A stretch of 64,000 nucleotides of DNA, from contig NC_135563.1 of assembly GCF_964340395.1 (NCBI RefSeq), positions 16,320,001 to 16,384,000 of the forward strand. The letters are read 5' to 3'. This document shows positions 36,601-50,800 of this stretch, piece after piece. This DNA comes from Glandiceps talaboti (Eukaryota; Hemichordata; Enteropneusta; Spengelidae). A program made the position numbers and the translations under genes. Under the pieces are notes generated by a model, which saw only the letters and a list, made by a program, of their open reading frames with translations, did not search any database and was not told the DNA's origin. Numbering within the stretch: the stretch's first letter is position 1; each line of letters starts with the position of its first letter.

Positions 36601-39600
36601 GTATATCGTAATATGTTTACCTGAGACGTGCAGTGATTTCTTGACAGCTAACTGTGTATTGATCAACTCTTGGTTGATGGACAGTTCATCTCCACAACTC
36701 AAATCATACAATTCTACTTCATACACTTGGTCAGCATTCTTTTCTAATACCTTCAAACTACTCATTTTATTCAGCACCTTGCAATGAAGAAACAATAGAG
36801 AATTTCAGTTAAGATGGTTTTCAGGATATAACTGTTCCTAATATATTTCTTGTTTAGACAAGGAAAATATGAGTGACATAGATGGCCAAGTTCCTCGATG
36901 AGTAGTGTCAAACCCTTAGGTCATGAGTATTCCTATACTTGTTAGTATTGTCTGAGGGAGCACAACTAAGAACTTACCTTTGTGGTAAAACTGTGAACTG
37001 CATCATCACTCCACTGCTTGTTCTCTAGAGTACCACAGATACCACTTAGAGTACATGGTATGGCAAGCATTGGGGTGGTCATAAACTTTTCATCCAGTGG
37101 CTGGATGTCTGCGACAGGGATTTCATCATAGTTGCCAAAATCAACAAATTGAACCTTGACCTTTGATGCTGTGATATCAATGACTACAGCTCTGTACCAA
37201 TCTTGGTCTAAGCTGAATTTGGCACAGCAAAGCTTTCCGATAGCAGGATAGAATCTGGTTGGAGTCTTCTCCTGATAGTATGCTGCTACTGCATTCATCA
37301 ACTCTTTTAGGAGTTCTGCAATCTCTTTAGTAGCTAGTTGGATGTAGAATTCTTGAGGATCAACAACATGTACAACACATACAGGTACACTCTCAACATC
37401 TGGGATTGTGACTGCTTGTAAACCTACATCACTATTTAGTGACCCCTTATCAGCAGAAACCAAACTTTCTGAATGATTGGTTGAGCTGGTGTCATGTGAC
37501 TTCATTCCTTTCTTTTGATTGGTAGCACTTGCATCATGTGAACTTTCACCTTTGCTTTGATCATTAACTTTAGCAGAAACTTGATCTTTGATTGAGGTTA
37601 ACCTCTTGGCACTTACACTTTCTTCTTTATGATCATCATGACCATGTAAGTGTCCAATCTGTTGGCCCTTGATGGCTTGCTGATCAGCTGACTTGCAACT
37701 TACACTTTCATTGGCTGTTTGAGTGGTTGGCAAAGCTAGGCCCTCCTGGATCATAAGCTCATTGAATGAGATTTTTGAATCTGTCTTACGAAAGATTTGT
37801 ACCTTGAATACACCATCAACTTTGTCAACAACATGAACCTCTGCAAGTTCTCCCTCAACATCTTTCTTCAAACGTTGAGTAACTTCTTTAATCCACTTGT
37901 TAGTGTTAACACCAGCCAAACTACAATGAATAGCCTGTGCATTCAACTTTAGGAACTGTCCTGCCAGTGGACGTAGATCACACACATCTAGTGTTTCTGA
38001 GTTACCAAAATCAAAGTAGAAGACTGTTACGTACTGAGGGTTAGGATTTCCAATACATGTGATGACACCTCTATACCAGTGACCATCAACTGAAAACTTG
38101 GCAGCACACACCTTGCCTACCACTGGCCTGTAATGGATAATGCAATATAAGTGTCAGTCTGTCTTCTAAGCCTTTGCAAAACAATACTGCAAATCACAGT
38201 TTCAAAAATCTAATGTCAAATATAGAAATTTTCTACTATGATGTTTCAACCCTTTTTTCACTTGTGGAATATGAATTTGGAGCTAACAAGACAGTCTGGA
38301 CAAAAAATGCAGCAAATGTTGTTTTCTTTTTGGACTTGTTCAATTACTTAAATTCAAGTTCATGGTTGTGGGCATTTGTTTTCTTGTACTGCCTTACTCA
38401 GTTCATACAGTAGCGATATGACTTACATGAATGACTGGTGTGCTTGTTGTTTGCTGTAATATAAATGTAAGTCTTCCTGAAGATGAAATACATCGCCTCC
38501 ATTCTCAGCTTGCTGTATCCACATCTCATCAGGGGAATCCAAATAACTAATATTGCATGTCACAGTAGATCCCATTTTCAATTTGTCAGCCTCTAATGGT
38601 AGTGGTAGTTTCAATGGCTTGGACACTTTGGGAATTTCACTGTGAAGGGATGGGATACAAGATATGCATTATTTGGAATTTCATGGTGCAGGGATGGGAA
38701 CACAAGATATGGGAATTTCACTGTCCACTTCGTTCTTGTATCCACCGCCTTACCCAGTCCTGCTTTGATTACGTACCACTTTGTTCTTGTATCCACAGCC
38801 TTACCCAGTCCTGCTTTGATTACTTACCATTTTGTTCTTGTATCCACCGCCTTACCCAGTCCTGCTTTGATTACTTACCATTTTGTTCTTGTATCCACCG
38901 CCTTACCCAGTCCTGCTTTGATTACTTACCATTTTGTTCTTGTATCCACCGCCTTACCCAGTCCTGCTTTGATTACTTACCATTTTGTTCTTGTATCCAC
39001 AGCCTTACCCAGTCCTGCTTTGATTACTTACCACTTTGTTCTTGTATCCATAGCCTTACCCAGTCCTGCTTTGATTACTTACCACTTTGTTCTTGTATCC
39101 ACAGCCTTACCCAGTCCTGCTTTGATTACTTACCATTTTGTTCTTGTATCCATAGCCTTACCCAGTCCTGCTGTGATTACTTACCACTTTGTTCTTGTAT
39201 CCACAGCCTTACCCAGTCCTGCTGTGATTACTTACCATTTTGTGCTTGTATCCACAGCCTTACCCAGTCCTGCTTTGATTACTTACCATTTTGTTCTTGT
39301 ATCCATAGCCTTACCCAGTCCTGCTGTGATTACTTACCACTTTGTTCTTGTATCCACAGCCTTACCCAGTCCTGCTTTGATTACTTACCATTTTGTGCTT
39401 GTATCCACAGCCTTACCCAGTCCTGCTTTGATTACTTACCATTTTGTTCTTGTATCCATAGCCTTACCCAGCCCTGCTTTGATTACTTACCACTTTGTTC
39501 TTGTATCCACAGCCTTACCCAGTCCTGCTTTGATTAACTCATGATGCATTCTTTTATTGGTCTCTGTGGAGATGACATTACAAAGTATTAGTACAATTAC

Positions 39601-42600
39601 AGTTACACAGGCCAGAATTCTCAGTCTGACAAACTTATCGCCCTCATATACTTTCTTTATATTTCAAATTGCCACAATTCATGGACATGCATTTTGTGTG
39701 GAAAACTGTAGTTATTGCTGTTTTAGAGGAACTTTTTTGATAAAATTTAGTGACCAGTAAGTGGATGGACACTTTATCTTTGGTTCTATAAAATACCACA
39801 CTACCATCTTATCCTGAATGTTGTGTTTAATAACTGACTGAACCTGGTCACTGATCTCCATGTGATGTGTCACCTAAGTAAAACACTATATGACTCATCC
39901 TGACAGTATAGTTTCACATGATAACACTGTACAACATACAATTACCAACTCAACCAGATCATAGCTATTCACATGATGTCACATTACTGACTCACCTTGA
40001 TCATAGCATTCCACATGTCACATTACTGACTCACCTTGATCATAGCATTCGACATATCACATTACCGACTCACTCTGATCATAGCACTCGACATATCACA
40101 TTACCGACTCACTCTGATCATAGCACTCAACATATCACATTACCGACTCACCTTGATCATAGCACTCCACATATCACATTACTGACTCACCTTGATCATA
40201 GCATTCGACATATCACATTACCGACTCACTTTGATCATAGCACTCAACATATCACATTACCGACTCACCTTGATCATAGCACTTCACATGTCACATTACC
40301 GACTCACTCTGATCATAGCACTCGACTTATCACATTACCGACTCACCCAGATTATAAAGTTCCACATAGTACTTGCTGTCAATGATGTCTACCACTCTGG
40401 CACCAAGAGATTTTTCTTCTACTAGCAGGGTGAAAAGTTCTATAGCAGACCTTCCCCATCCCTTATCTTCATCCAGTACAGTTATACCTATAGAATTAAA
40501 TTTCACACTCTGTGATTGAAAATGACACTACCCAAACAGTAAACAAACACATAAATGCTTATTAAAAACACAATTAAAATGAATATTATATTTTTTAATT
40601 TCATCATTTTCAAAAACCATTTTATATAGAAAATACCATCATCAGTGGCATGCAAAAAACCATGAATTTTCAACAACTTGCTCTACAATGGTTTCTTATC
40701 TCCTGATGACCAATAATGCTGGAGAATAGAGCTATTTCAAAATGTTTTGCTGCTGGCGGTGTGCTCATTCAAGGTAGGTTGCTGTCACTTCTGTTTTGCG
40801 GTTATTAACAATCGAATCGATCACATCTACAAAAGTGTGTGACGCAGCATGCGATCCAGCAAAAGAACTTTCTGAAGACTGAAAGTTGATCATATGACCG
40901 TCGGCACAATATTGCTGAAGATTATTTCGTTTTGAAACACTGAATACAACCAATATATCTCTACATATCATAAGGTATGTATTTTCTAAGACAGAAACTT
41001 ATAAGCGCTTGCACTAGATCATGTCCCACATACCACACTATCATGAATGCAATTGATTACAACTACAATACGGAAGTGGCTGAGACCTACCTAAAGTGAG
41101 CGTGTCACCGTGGCAAAATATTTCGAAATAGCCCTATTGCAAGAATGTGGCTGTAAAATCCTCCTAGATATTTATCTTCTTTCATTTGATCAACTGTCTT
41201 GACAGACAAAAGAAACAACGCCGGGAAAAATGTAAACAATTCGTTTTCAGAACAATCATAGATACATTGGTATACATGTATTCCATTTGAGATTATTTTA
41301 CCTGCTAGTGCACAGTGAATAGCTTGCATTGGAAGACAGGCAAAGTGACATTCTTTGGTGAATGACTTCTCTATCACTTCAGATTTACCAAAGTCAGAAT
41401 ACTGGACCTGTACTTTATCTCCACTGACTTCCTTCACCACAGCTCTATGCCACATATTGTCAGTGTTGAAGAAAGCACACACTACTTCACCAACCTACAA
41501 CAGATATACATACATATCAGTGTTGAAGAAAGCTCCTGTACAATTTAAAAATAATCTTTTTTTTTATTTATACTGGATAGTTCTTTAAATATATATTAAA
41601 CACTTATCTCCCAAGAAGTGAGATGAGGAAAGAGGAGTACCCAAGGAGAGATAAATTCCATTCTAGTGTCGTATTGATTGTTATTTGTTTTTAGAATATT
41701 AGCTGCATGTGTACCTTTCTGCACACGTTATGTGGTGGGACAACATACATCATAATAATTTCTAGGAGTTAATGAAGTATTCTTGTATTGTATATTGGTG
41801 TCGCTGTTGAAGATATCTATTTCTTACCTCTGGTTGGAAGGCATTGTATGTCGTCTCTCTACACATTGCATTCATCTTATTACTAATATCTGACAGATCT
41901 TTCAAGTCATCTTGGTCGACTATCTTTAGGTAGAAGCTCCCTGGATTTTCTAGATGTGTACAGACGACTGAAAAGTGACCATTCTTGGGTACTTGTTTGA
42001 CTGGTATATCAGCTGCCATAAGGGGTTGTCTCTTGGTTGTTAGATTAGGTGATGTTGGAGTTTGAGATGACTTGGGATTAGCATTGTGACTACTAATGAG
42101 TAGTTCATTTACTGTGGATCCTGGCAATATAAAGTAAAATATTCAATAATCAAATTTTATCATCTTTAAGATCACAAAACAAAAAGAAATTTAAGAAATA
42201 TATGAAATGAAAGACTTTCAACCCTTTTCACATAAGTCCTGATGTGGTAAATTTTTATTTGAAGTTTTCTTAATGCATGTTTAACCTGCCAAATAAAATA
42301 TTTGGTAGTATAATAACAATATATGTAAAAGTTAATTTAAGAAATGTCAGTACATTAATAGAACACTGTTAGACAATTTTTTGTGGGAATAGTAATCGTT
42401 TAATATGGCTGCCATTTGGTCATATTTGATAATGTCAATAACATGATGTCCTGGCTACTTTGAACAGGATAGTGTGTTCTGAGAGTGTGCATTGCAAAAT
42501 GTACCTATAACAGGGACAGCCTCCTCTAACCTTGACTAAAATGTTTGGGTTTTCTGAGAATATACATTGCAAAATATATGATATAGGAATGCATAAAATT

Positions 42601-45600
42601 ATTAACTCTGTACCTATTCTCTGGATATTCAATAACATGTTTAATATTCCTTACCAGGTTTAGCATCATCACTTTGGTCACTAACCCACAGGTAATGACA
42701 TCCATCCACAGCCTTTTCATACTGAACTTGACATTTCCTCTCAAGCATATTCTGTTTCACAATGTCTATAGCTTGGCCAGACCATCCTGATTGTATGTTT
42801 GTTGGCTCTATCCCAGCCAAACAACATTTCAATGCCTGCACACAACAAAGAGAAATAGACTCTAAATAACCAATATTCTAACCAACTATTGTGAAAGAAT
42901 AAAGGCATATTGAAATAAGTCTTCTATGAAAGACTCAAAACACTAATATGATGTTAACTTGTGCTAATTCCTATTTGACCTTGCAGATGAGGGTCAACAG
43001 AACCACTTTCACTTTGCCCAAGTGAAATATGTGATTGAGTCTGGAGCAAAATATTCAGACAAGTCTTGTTATATCCTGCAACAATATGAACAAAGTGAAA
43101 GTTATCATGACTACTGATCCAAGACATTTGAGGAACACATTATCTATCCAGTAAATGACACCCAACCTACCTGACCAATGTTTCCCAATACAATGTATGT
43201 GGCATTATACAGTGTATTATCCCAGGCATCAGTAATAAAATGCCATCAAGTTAGGGTCATATATCCTATACCTTTACGGGTACATGTCATCAACCTTTTA
43301 AATGATCAGCATGCACATGGTAATCTTTTAACTTTCCAGTTTATTTCTATGTACTAGCATTTATAACAGCCACTGCTTATGTCAACATGAAATTGTAAAC
43401 TTACTTGAAGTGGTAATTGTTTCATTTCATCAGGTAACTTTCTTAATCGTGATGTAGGCATACTTTCTTCATTACCAAAGTCTACAAACAATACAAGGAC
43501 ACTGCCATCTGGTGATACATTTTTCATTCTGGCTCTGTACCACTGTTTGTCATCACTGTACTGTGCTGCGAATATCTCACCATCCTGAATGTCCAAATAC
43601 ATATTTGAAGTTAAGTAATATTGTATTTCACCTTCCTGTGTCAAATGACATATACATTTTTAACCTCTAACCGCATCAACTTAAGAACTAATTTAATTGA
43701 TAACTCATTGATACACTGGCAAGCAAATACGTCACTATTCACTCAAAGTGGATCTCTCTGTCTAGTGTTAGTTTTCGGAGGTAAAAGTCAATAATGTAAT
43801 GCAAATGATCAACTTACAAGGGAAAGGTATACTGTAAAATACCTCATGTTGCTTCACCCTCACTGGCCAGTTCTATCCATAAGGGGTTGACTGATGAGTG
43901 AGGGTGCCCTTATAGACTAGGGAAAGGGTTCATATTCACAGACTTCTTGACATGCATGATTTGGACAGTTTATCAAATTTACAGAAATTCATATTTACCT
44001 TTGGTTTGTAGCCACTTTGGGCCTCCATGCTTGTACTTCCATAGAATTGGTTCATTTCAAGCATAAGTTTATTAATACCTACTACATTAGCTTCCTGTAA
44101 TATCTGACACCAAAAATTACTGGGACTTTCAACCACAGGCACAAAAACCTGAAACAAATATACAGAAACAGAACTTGACTTGCCATGTATTTAAAGTCAG
44201 TGCTTTTGCTGTGCCAGGGTTCAAATAAAATTTCTTTGTTTATCACCATCCTCCTTCCTTCAGCTCTTTTCTCAGTACAAAGCTGAACTACAAACCATAT
44301 ACTGTTCTACCCAACACACACATACCTCAAAACTTGGCTCTTTTGGAATTGCTTCATAGGGAAGTTCAACTTTAGACGCCACTGCACAAGTCATTTTCAT
44401 AGGTTTGCTCTGTAATAAATGATGCAAAAAGTCATACTTAAAATCTTGATATTTTCAACACTTAGAAAATCTAGCAAATTTTTCATCTACAACTAGTACC
44501 TGGAGTTTAATATATGAAAATCTGGGCTAGTACAAGTGAACACACAGCTAGCATACATGGGGTGTGAAACTGTACACCAATAGAATACTCTTTAGTAATC
44601 AAAATAAGTATGGCTATAAGTTCTGTCAAATTTGATAAGGCTATGAAATAAACTGTCATGCACAGGCAAACTATGATATCCCATCTTTACCCAATGATGA
44701 GTGAAATTGGCTTATGCATGGCAAAGATATGGCATGCACACACAGATGGGCATACAGCATTCATTGCTTCTACGGAGGGGTGGGGTGGGAGAGAAGAGAC
44801 AAACTTCAAAGAACATTGGGCAGTCATGACTACTGTAAAGGTCACATAAACTCTGAATGGCCGACACTTGATGCAGAGCATCTTGTGAATACAATATTTC
44901 AATAATACTACATACCTGTTCAGCTAGTCTGTTGACCAACAGTATTTCTTCTTTCATACGAATCTCACCTTGTGGTGACCCAATGCTTTTAGAGGCAGCC
45001 ACACTTCTACACAGTGAAAGGCATAAAGTTTAGATAATTCATCTCCATGTACATCAATACAATATTATGAAACTAAAAATATTTTACATAAATCTGCATA
45101 TTGCTACATATTCTAGTCTACTATCACAAATACATAATTCAGGATGTCATTGAATGAAAACTCACTGTGAGTCTGAGCTACGTTTGCAGGACGACTTGTG
45201 TTCTGGCCAGTGCAGTCTTTGGCATTCATCTGAACAGTACGGTGTTCTACATCTGCCACACCATTTTTTCCCTGTTGGAAGAAAATGAAGAAAATAAAGA
45301 AATCTTCATAGAAGACACATTCCCCATCAAATACTTTACTTCTATGTGACTGAATGGTGACATAATTTTAAAAGAAATTTGTGAAAAGAAATAAAATACC
45401 CAAAAGTGTCTGATATACAGGAAATAGCAGGATTTTGATAATTGACCCTGGAGTCACGGTCAAAGGTCAAACAAGAGATTGCACACCTAAAAATACAGGG
45501 ATAGACACTTGAATATAGTCTCCATGTATTAAAGTTATTGAGTTATGCAGTAAATCATGATTGTTCACAACAAATACGGCCACCATTCAGTATAGTTATG

Positions 45601-46756
45601 AGCACAAAAAGTAATGCATGTATTACATATTACTCGTCTTCTCATGTTCTGCATTACCTTCAGATGTCATTTTGAAAGGAACTGGCCACACATAAATGCT
45701 AGACTGTCTGCAATATGCAAAAACTAGCTATATCAACAACATTGCCATGTAAAACATAAGTAAAGCTAGGATGTCATAAGTTAGCATAACCATCTAAACA
45801 GTATTATGTATTATGACGGTAGCTATGTATAAGGTGGGGACAATACAAACCTGCTTTTTTGCAGTACGAGCATGGTCTTGGACATTTACTGATCATCTCG
45901 TCACCACTTGATGGAGACTTTGGTTTGACAAATTCTTTGGGAATACAGCCTCGACCAAACCCTTCAGTTTTTGGACTTCTTTGCTGTTCCCTATTCTGCA
46001 ATGTGGTAGCAGCATTTGGCATTTCATCAGATTTCAAAACAACATGTCGTATATCTCCTGTACTTCGAGCGTTGAATTCACTTTCAGTCTTTCCATCGAG
46101 ACTATTGCTTGTAATACCATTTCTTTCATTTTTAAAGAAAGGGCTCCCACCCTGTGAGGACACAAACTTTGATGTTGCAGGTGACCTTTGACCTCCAGAT
46201 GATGCAGAGTCTATGCTTGAATTGCTGCCACTTCGTGTCATACCTGATAAAAATATAGAAGACATCACCAATTCAGTAGAGAACTGCTACATGCAAGTAG
46301 TATTAAGCACTGATAATGAGAAAATGTGGTGTTAGTTTGTCATCAACTATGTTGACAAAAATGGCTTGAATCTTCTTCTTAGGACTCACAAATCTCAATA
46401 CTTGCCAATTTTTGAACTGCTTACTGAACTTTCCACTATTTTTTCACATAACTTACCACCACCCATTGGCTTGAAGGCCATTCCATTGTTACTTCCATCT
46501 CTACCATTTCTTAGCTTTGATGTTGGTAATCCCAGCCCAAGTGGATCCAGATCCTTGTGGACAGAAGGGTAATGTTGTACAGACTCAGTAATGCACAAAA
46601 TAATTCATCAGATATGGTAATATTACATACATCAATCCATATACACCATCAAACGTTACACACACACAAACACAGGTGGAAGTACCAGTAAACCAATGCA
46701 TTTATTTCTGCTACACTGGAGACAAAACTGAGCTGTCATGTCATTTGTCCTTTAAT

Positions 46757-46826
<70 letters not shown>

Positions 46827-47810
46827 CTCTCTATGAATTTTACTGTTTTGGTTGTATCATCTTTTCCCCTTACTTATACTGGTTATGAGAGAACAAATTA
46901 TCTAGCTGACAGCTGCTTTTAACAACAGATTAGAGTCATGTACACAGTGATGAACTCTTCCATTTTAACCTTTTTTGCTATAGAGATTAGAAATTTGCAT
47001 TTCTCTCAATGTATATCTGAACTCATGTAAATCAGACCAACAGGCAATGTTGAATTAGGATAAAAATTTGGTTAATATGAAAGAAACAGTTGCTTGCCAT
47101 GGTAGACCTATAGAAAGTTGGTCCTGAACAAACGAATGATTCTTTATGGTTGAATATGGTTGAACTGATAAAGATAGCAATAATGTTAGAACCTGGGTTA
47201 CAATTACAGGTCTTTAAAAGCTTAAACACACCTTGTATTTTTTGAAACTTGATGTGCAATAATTGTAAAATACGGATTGAAACAAAAAAGACACTCATTA
47301 AGAGCTGAAGACTGATGAGTCCTGAACTTCTATTTCATTCAACTTTTAATGGAACGGAAGAGTTGTTGGGAAATTTCGTCTATATTTCTATGAAAGGATG
47401 TCACACCATGCCTGTTACCTAGCACAGCAGACAAAAACTGGCAGAATAGTGCATCATACTGTACCAGAGTTTAAACGTAATTCACCTCAGACACAAAGTA
47501 AGTACATGTATAGCCAAGCTGTATGTCTCAATAATAATTATACAGATTTAAAAATTGTACCTGTTTTTCAACCTTTCTTCTTTCTCTTTCTTCCTTTGAC
47601 AATGCTGGTTTTACTTTCAAGGTAAAGTCATTTATCCTAAATCCATCCAGTATTCTAATTGCATTCTCTACTTCCTGCACAGAGTTGTATGTTATAAACC
47701 TAGTGAATGAGAGGAGGAAGAGAGATAGATGAGGGAGAGGGGAGGAATGATGGATGGAGGGAGAGAGGGAGGGCAAGAGAGGGAGGGAGGGAGGAAGGGA
47801 TGGAGGGAGG

Positions 47811-47899
<89 letters not shown>

Positions 47900-50800
47900 G
47901 AGATAGAGGAGAGATAGAAGAGAGATACTGATTTTATATACATACCATACACAACAAAAACATTTATCATATTAGTGTGAAGAAAACAGAAATAATGTGT
48001 TCTTCCCTGTGCAATTAATTGCACCATATATTAAGAAGTTTTGACAATTCCCTTGTAAATAATTAAACTGCCTATTACCTGTATTATTCTGACCTACCAA
48101 ACTTTTCAGATGGTATCTTTCATAAGCTATTTTACTCAATACTTACCCGTACGTAGCATCACCCCTATGAACACCTCCAGATGATGGTGTTGCAATAACA
48201 TTCAAATCTGTCACATTGCCAGCCCTGCTGAATATGTTGTATACTGCTTCCTGCAAGCACATGATGTAGTATTTCAAAATCATGTCAACCACTGTAAGTA
48301 GCACAAATGAGGTGTTTTCATTCTGCTTCTTTATACTTTCATACAATAAAAGATTAGTGCAATGACAATACTTTATGTGTAATACATATGTACCAGAGAT
48401 TACTCACACCGTTGCATGTGCATACTCATGGTATTTGCACTGCAGTGAAATACTGTTGCATACCTAATATGTAAATGATGGTGCAATCATTCCTTGTACA
48501 CAAGTGTGCAAGAGTTCCTGTGTGGCTACTCAGGGGTATTTGCACTCATGCTTACAGAGTTGTATGTGGCATTTTCACTCTTTCTGTTCATGAAAGTACG
48601 ACCACAGATAACACTGCAAGCACTCATGATAATGTGCCACACTTGCACTTGCGCTTCATGGGGTTCTGCCATATTATGTCTGAATACCAGTTTGAATTCT
48701 GCTGGTAGCAACTAATGGGCCAAAAAGTATCACCCACACCTGCTTTGTAGGTGTTTTGTCTACGCCACCTTTCTTTACATCTGCACCTATTTCAAAATTT
48801 AATATGAAACCCTGATAGACAATCTGATAAAAGTTGATGTAGTGAACATGGCTTGATTTCTTTACCTCTATTTCCTTTGTTTATTGTCATTTTCAATTTT
48901 GCTGTTCAAGGAATGAGCATCTTATTTTAAAGGGTCAGATATGAGTAGAAGGCGCTCACTCCCAGAACAACAGACTATAAAACAAATGACAATAAATGAA
49001 AGAAAGAGATAAATAAAGAAATCAAGCCATATTCACCATATCAGGTTTTCATCAGATTGCCAGATAAGAGTGCAAATCTGCAGAATTGATAAGTTTATAG
49101 AACACAAAAGAAAAGAGTTGTTGCCACTTTTATGTGTTACATGAGACTGTTTTGCAATTGAGATAATGCTTGTGGATATTTTTGAAAGTCATAGTGTTCC
49201 TTTAGATAGTAACTGAAAATGTTTTACTTCATTCAAAGTACCTCAAGTAACAGGGTTTTATTTTATCACAAACCTTTTTCATTTCCCTTGGGATTCCTGT
49301 AACATAGACTTGATGTTGAATAAGTCTTGTTTTGTCACCCGCAGCTTGCAACACACTGTAAGGTGAGATAAGGACTTTTAAAATTCTGAGATTAACTTAT
49401 GTATCACAGTTAAGTTTTATCTCAAACAAAAAATTGAAAATTGAGACCTGAAATTTATTTATACTACAGGTCTACTACCGATACTACTACATACTGTCTG
49501 GGAGCTCCTGCTCCAGTAAGATTAGCTCCAGGACCATTATCATAACTGTTGAAGGATGCACACATGAAGTCATCTTTCATAGGATTCCAACTGGCGATGG
49601 AATTCTCCTCATCAGAGTGGGGCGAGCTGCTGGGAGGTTAAAAGAACTCAACAATAACTCAAGAATACCATAGGGAGGTGTTCAACACCTTATCTCAGGT
49701 TGTTTTCAAATCTATGCACCATGCTTTTTGAAGATGTACAAGATGTAAAACTCATGCGGAAATAAAAATCTAAATTCCCAAATCACTTGTTTGTAAGTAT
49801 AGAAAATTAAGTTTCTTCCTATCAATATTTTGAGTATTTGTCATTCTTAAAGATATACCAATGCTATTCCTACGTACATACTGAATATCTGTGGTTCTCT
49901 TAGCTACAATAGAGTAGTGGGGTCCATCAAAATGTTCACAGAAAAAACATTTGCATATGTACATAATTGATATGTAAATGCTGTAAGTTTATATAGTTCT
50001 GAAGGGCAATCAAAAACTGCAGAAAAAATAAGATGTACTTGGAAACAAATTATGCAAAACTCATGGACAGAGAACGATGTCTTAATTGTACTTACTTTGT
50101 GGTTTGTGGACTGGTCCCTGACTGAGACTTTTGTGTAGCACCTAAGAATGGCATTCTGTATGTTTCTCTTGGCTGAGCAGCACAGGAATTGTCCACCAAT
50201 AGTTTAAGTCTATGACAGAAAATATGTAGTATTACTGTGGTTACTAGTATAAGTGTTCCCAGCCAAAAATATCATTACATACTTGTAAGCAAGGAGTACA
50301 AGCATTCAATGTCTTCACAAAATCGTGTAACTTTAGAGTGAAATTTGCCGATATTTGAGATACACATATGTACACTATATGTATGTTCATCATGGTACTC
50401 TGATTAATACACAATTCTCCCCTTCCATTTTGGATCTGGAAACTTTTAAAAGTGGAAGACAAGAACTTGTAAGCTTAAAAGTATACAATCAAAGAAGTGC
50501 AAGTGCATACAAGTGCAAGTGTGGATACTCAGGGTTTTGTACACATGCTTGTGTTCTTGAAAATACTGCCACAGAGAACACTGCAAGCAAGCATTTATAT
50601 ATAACATGTTACATGATACAGGAACTCAATGATAGCTACTCTAAAATCTCTCTGCTGTGAAATATTCAAACAAACCTGCTAATAGCATATTGATAAGATG
50701 CTGGGGACTGTTGTATTGGAGTTATTTCAGTGTATATTTGGGAGAAGACAAAGTGTTAGTGATGCCTTCAACAGTTATGTCACCTACATAGCTATTAGAA

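Noticed and set aside
38596-39544. Two plus-strand open frames of 300 and 313 codons with a 17-residue repeat
   Set aside because: They are the antisense reading of the 51-bp mini-exon array. The unit is a multiple of three and lacks stops in those frames, so they stay open by construction. The array lies inside a minus-strand intron and no family signature is seen.
38726-40346. CRISPR-like array
   Set aside because: Regular repeats, but the units are contiguous with no unique spacers, in a eukaryotic intron.
39918-40385. Plus-strand 155-codon open frame with a 13-residue repeat
   Set aside because: Antisense reading of the 39-bp donor array in the same gene.
48741-48800. Possible extra Tudor-gene exon
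   Set aside because: The RRM reads straight from exon 4 (ending MKK) to exon 5 (EAVYNIF) in phase 0 as expected for the fold; an insertion here would break helix 1.
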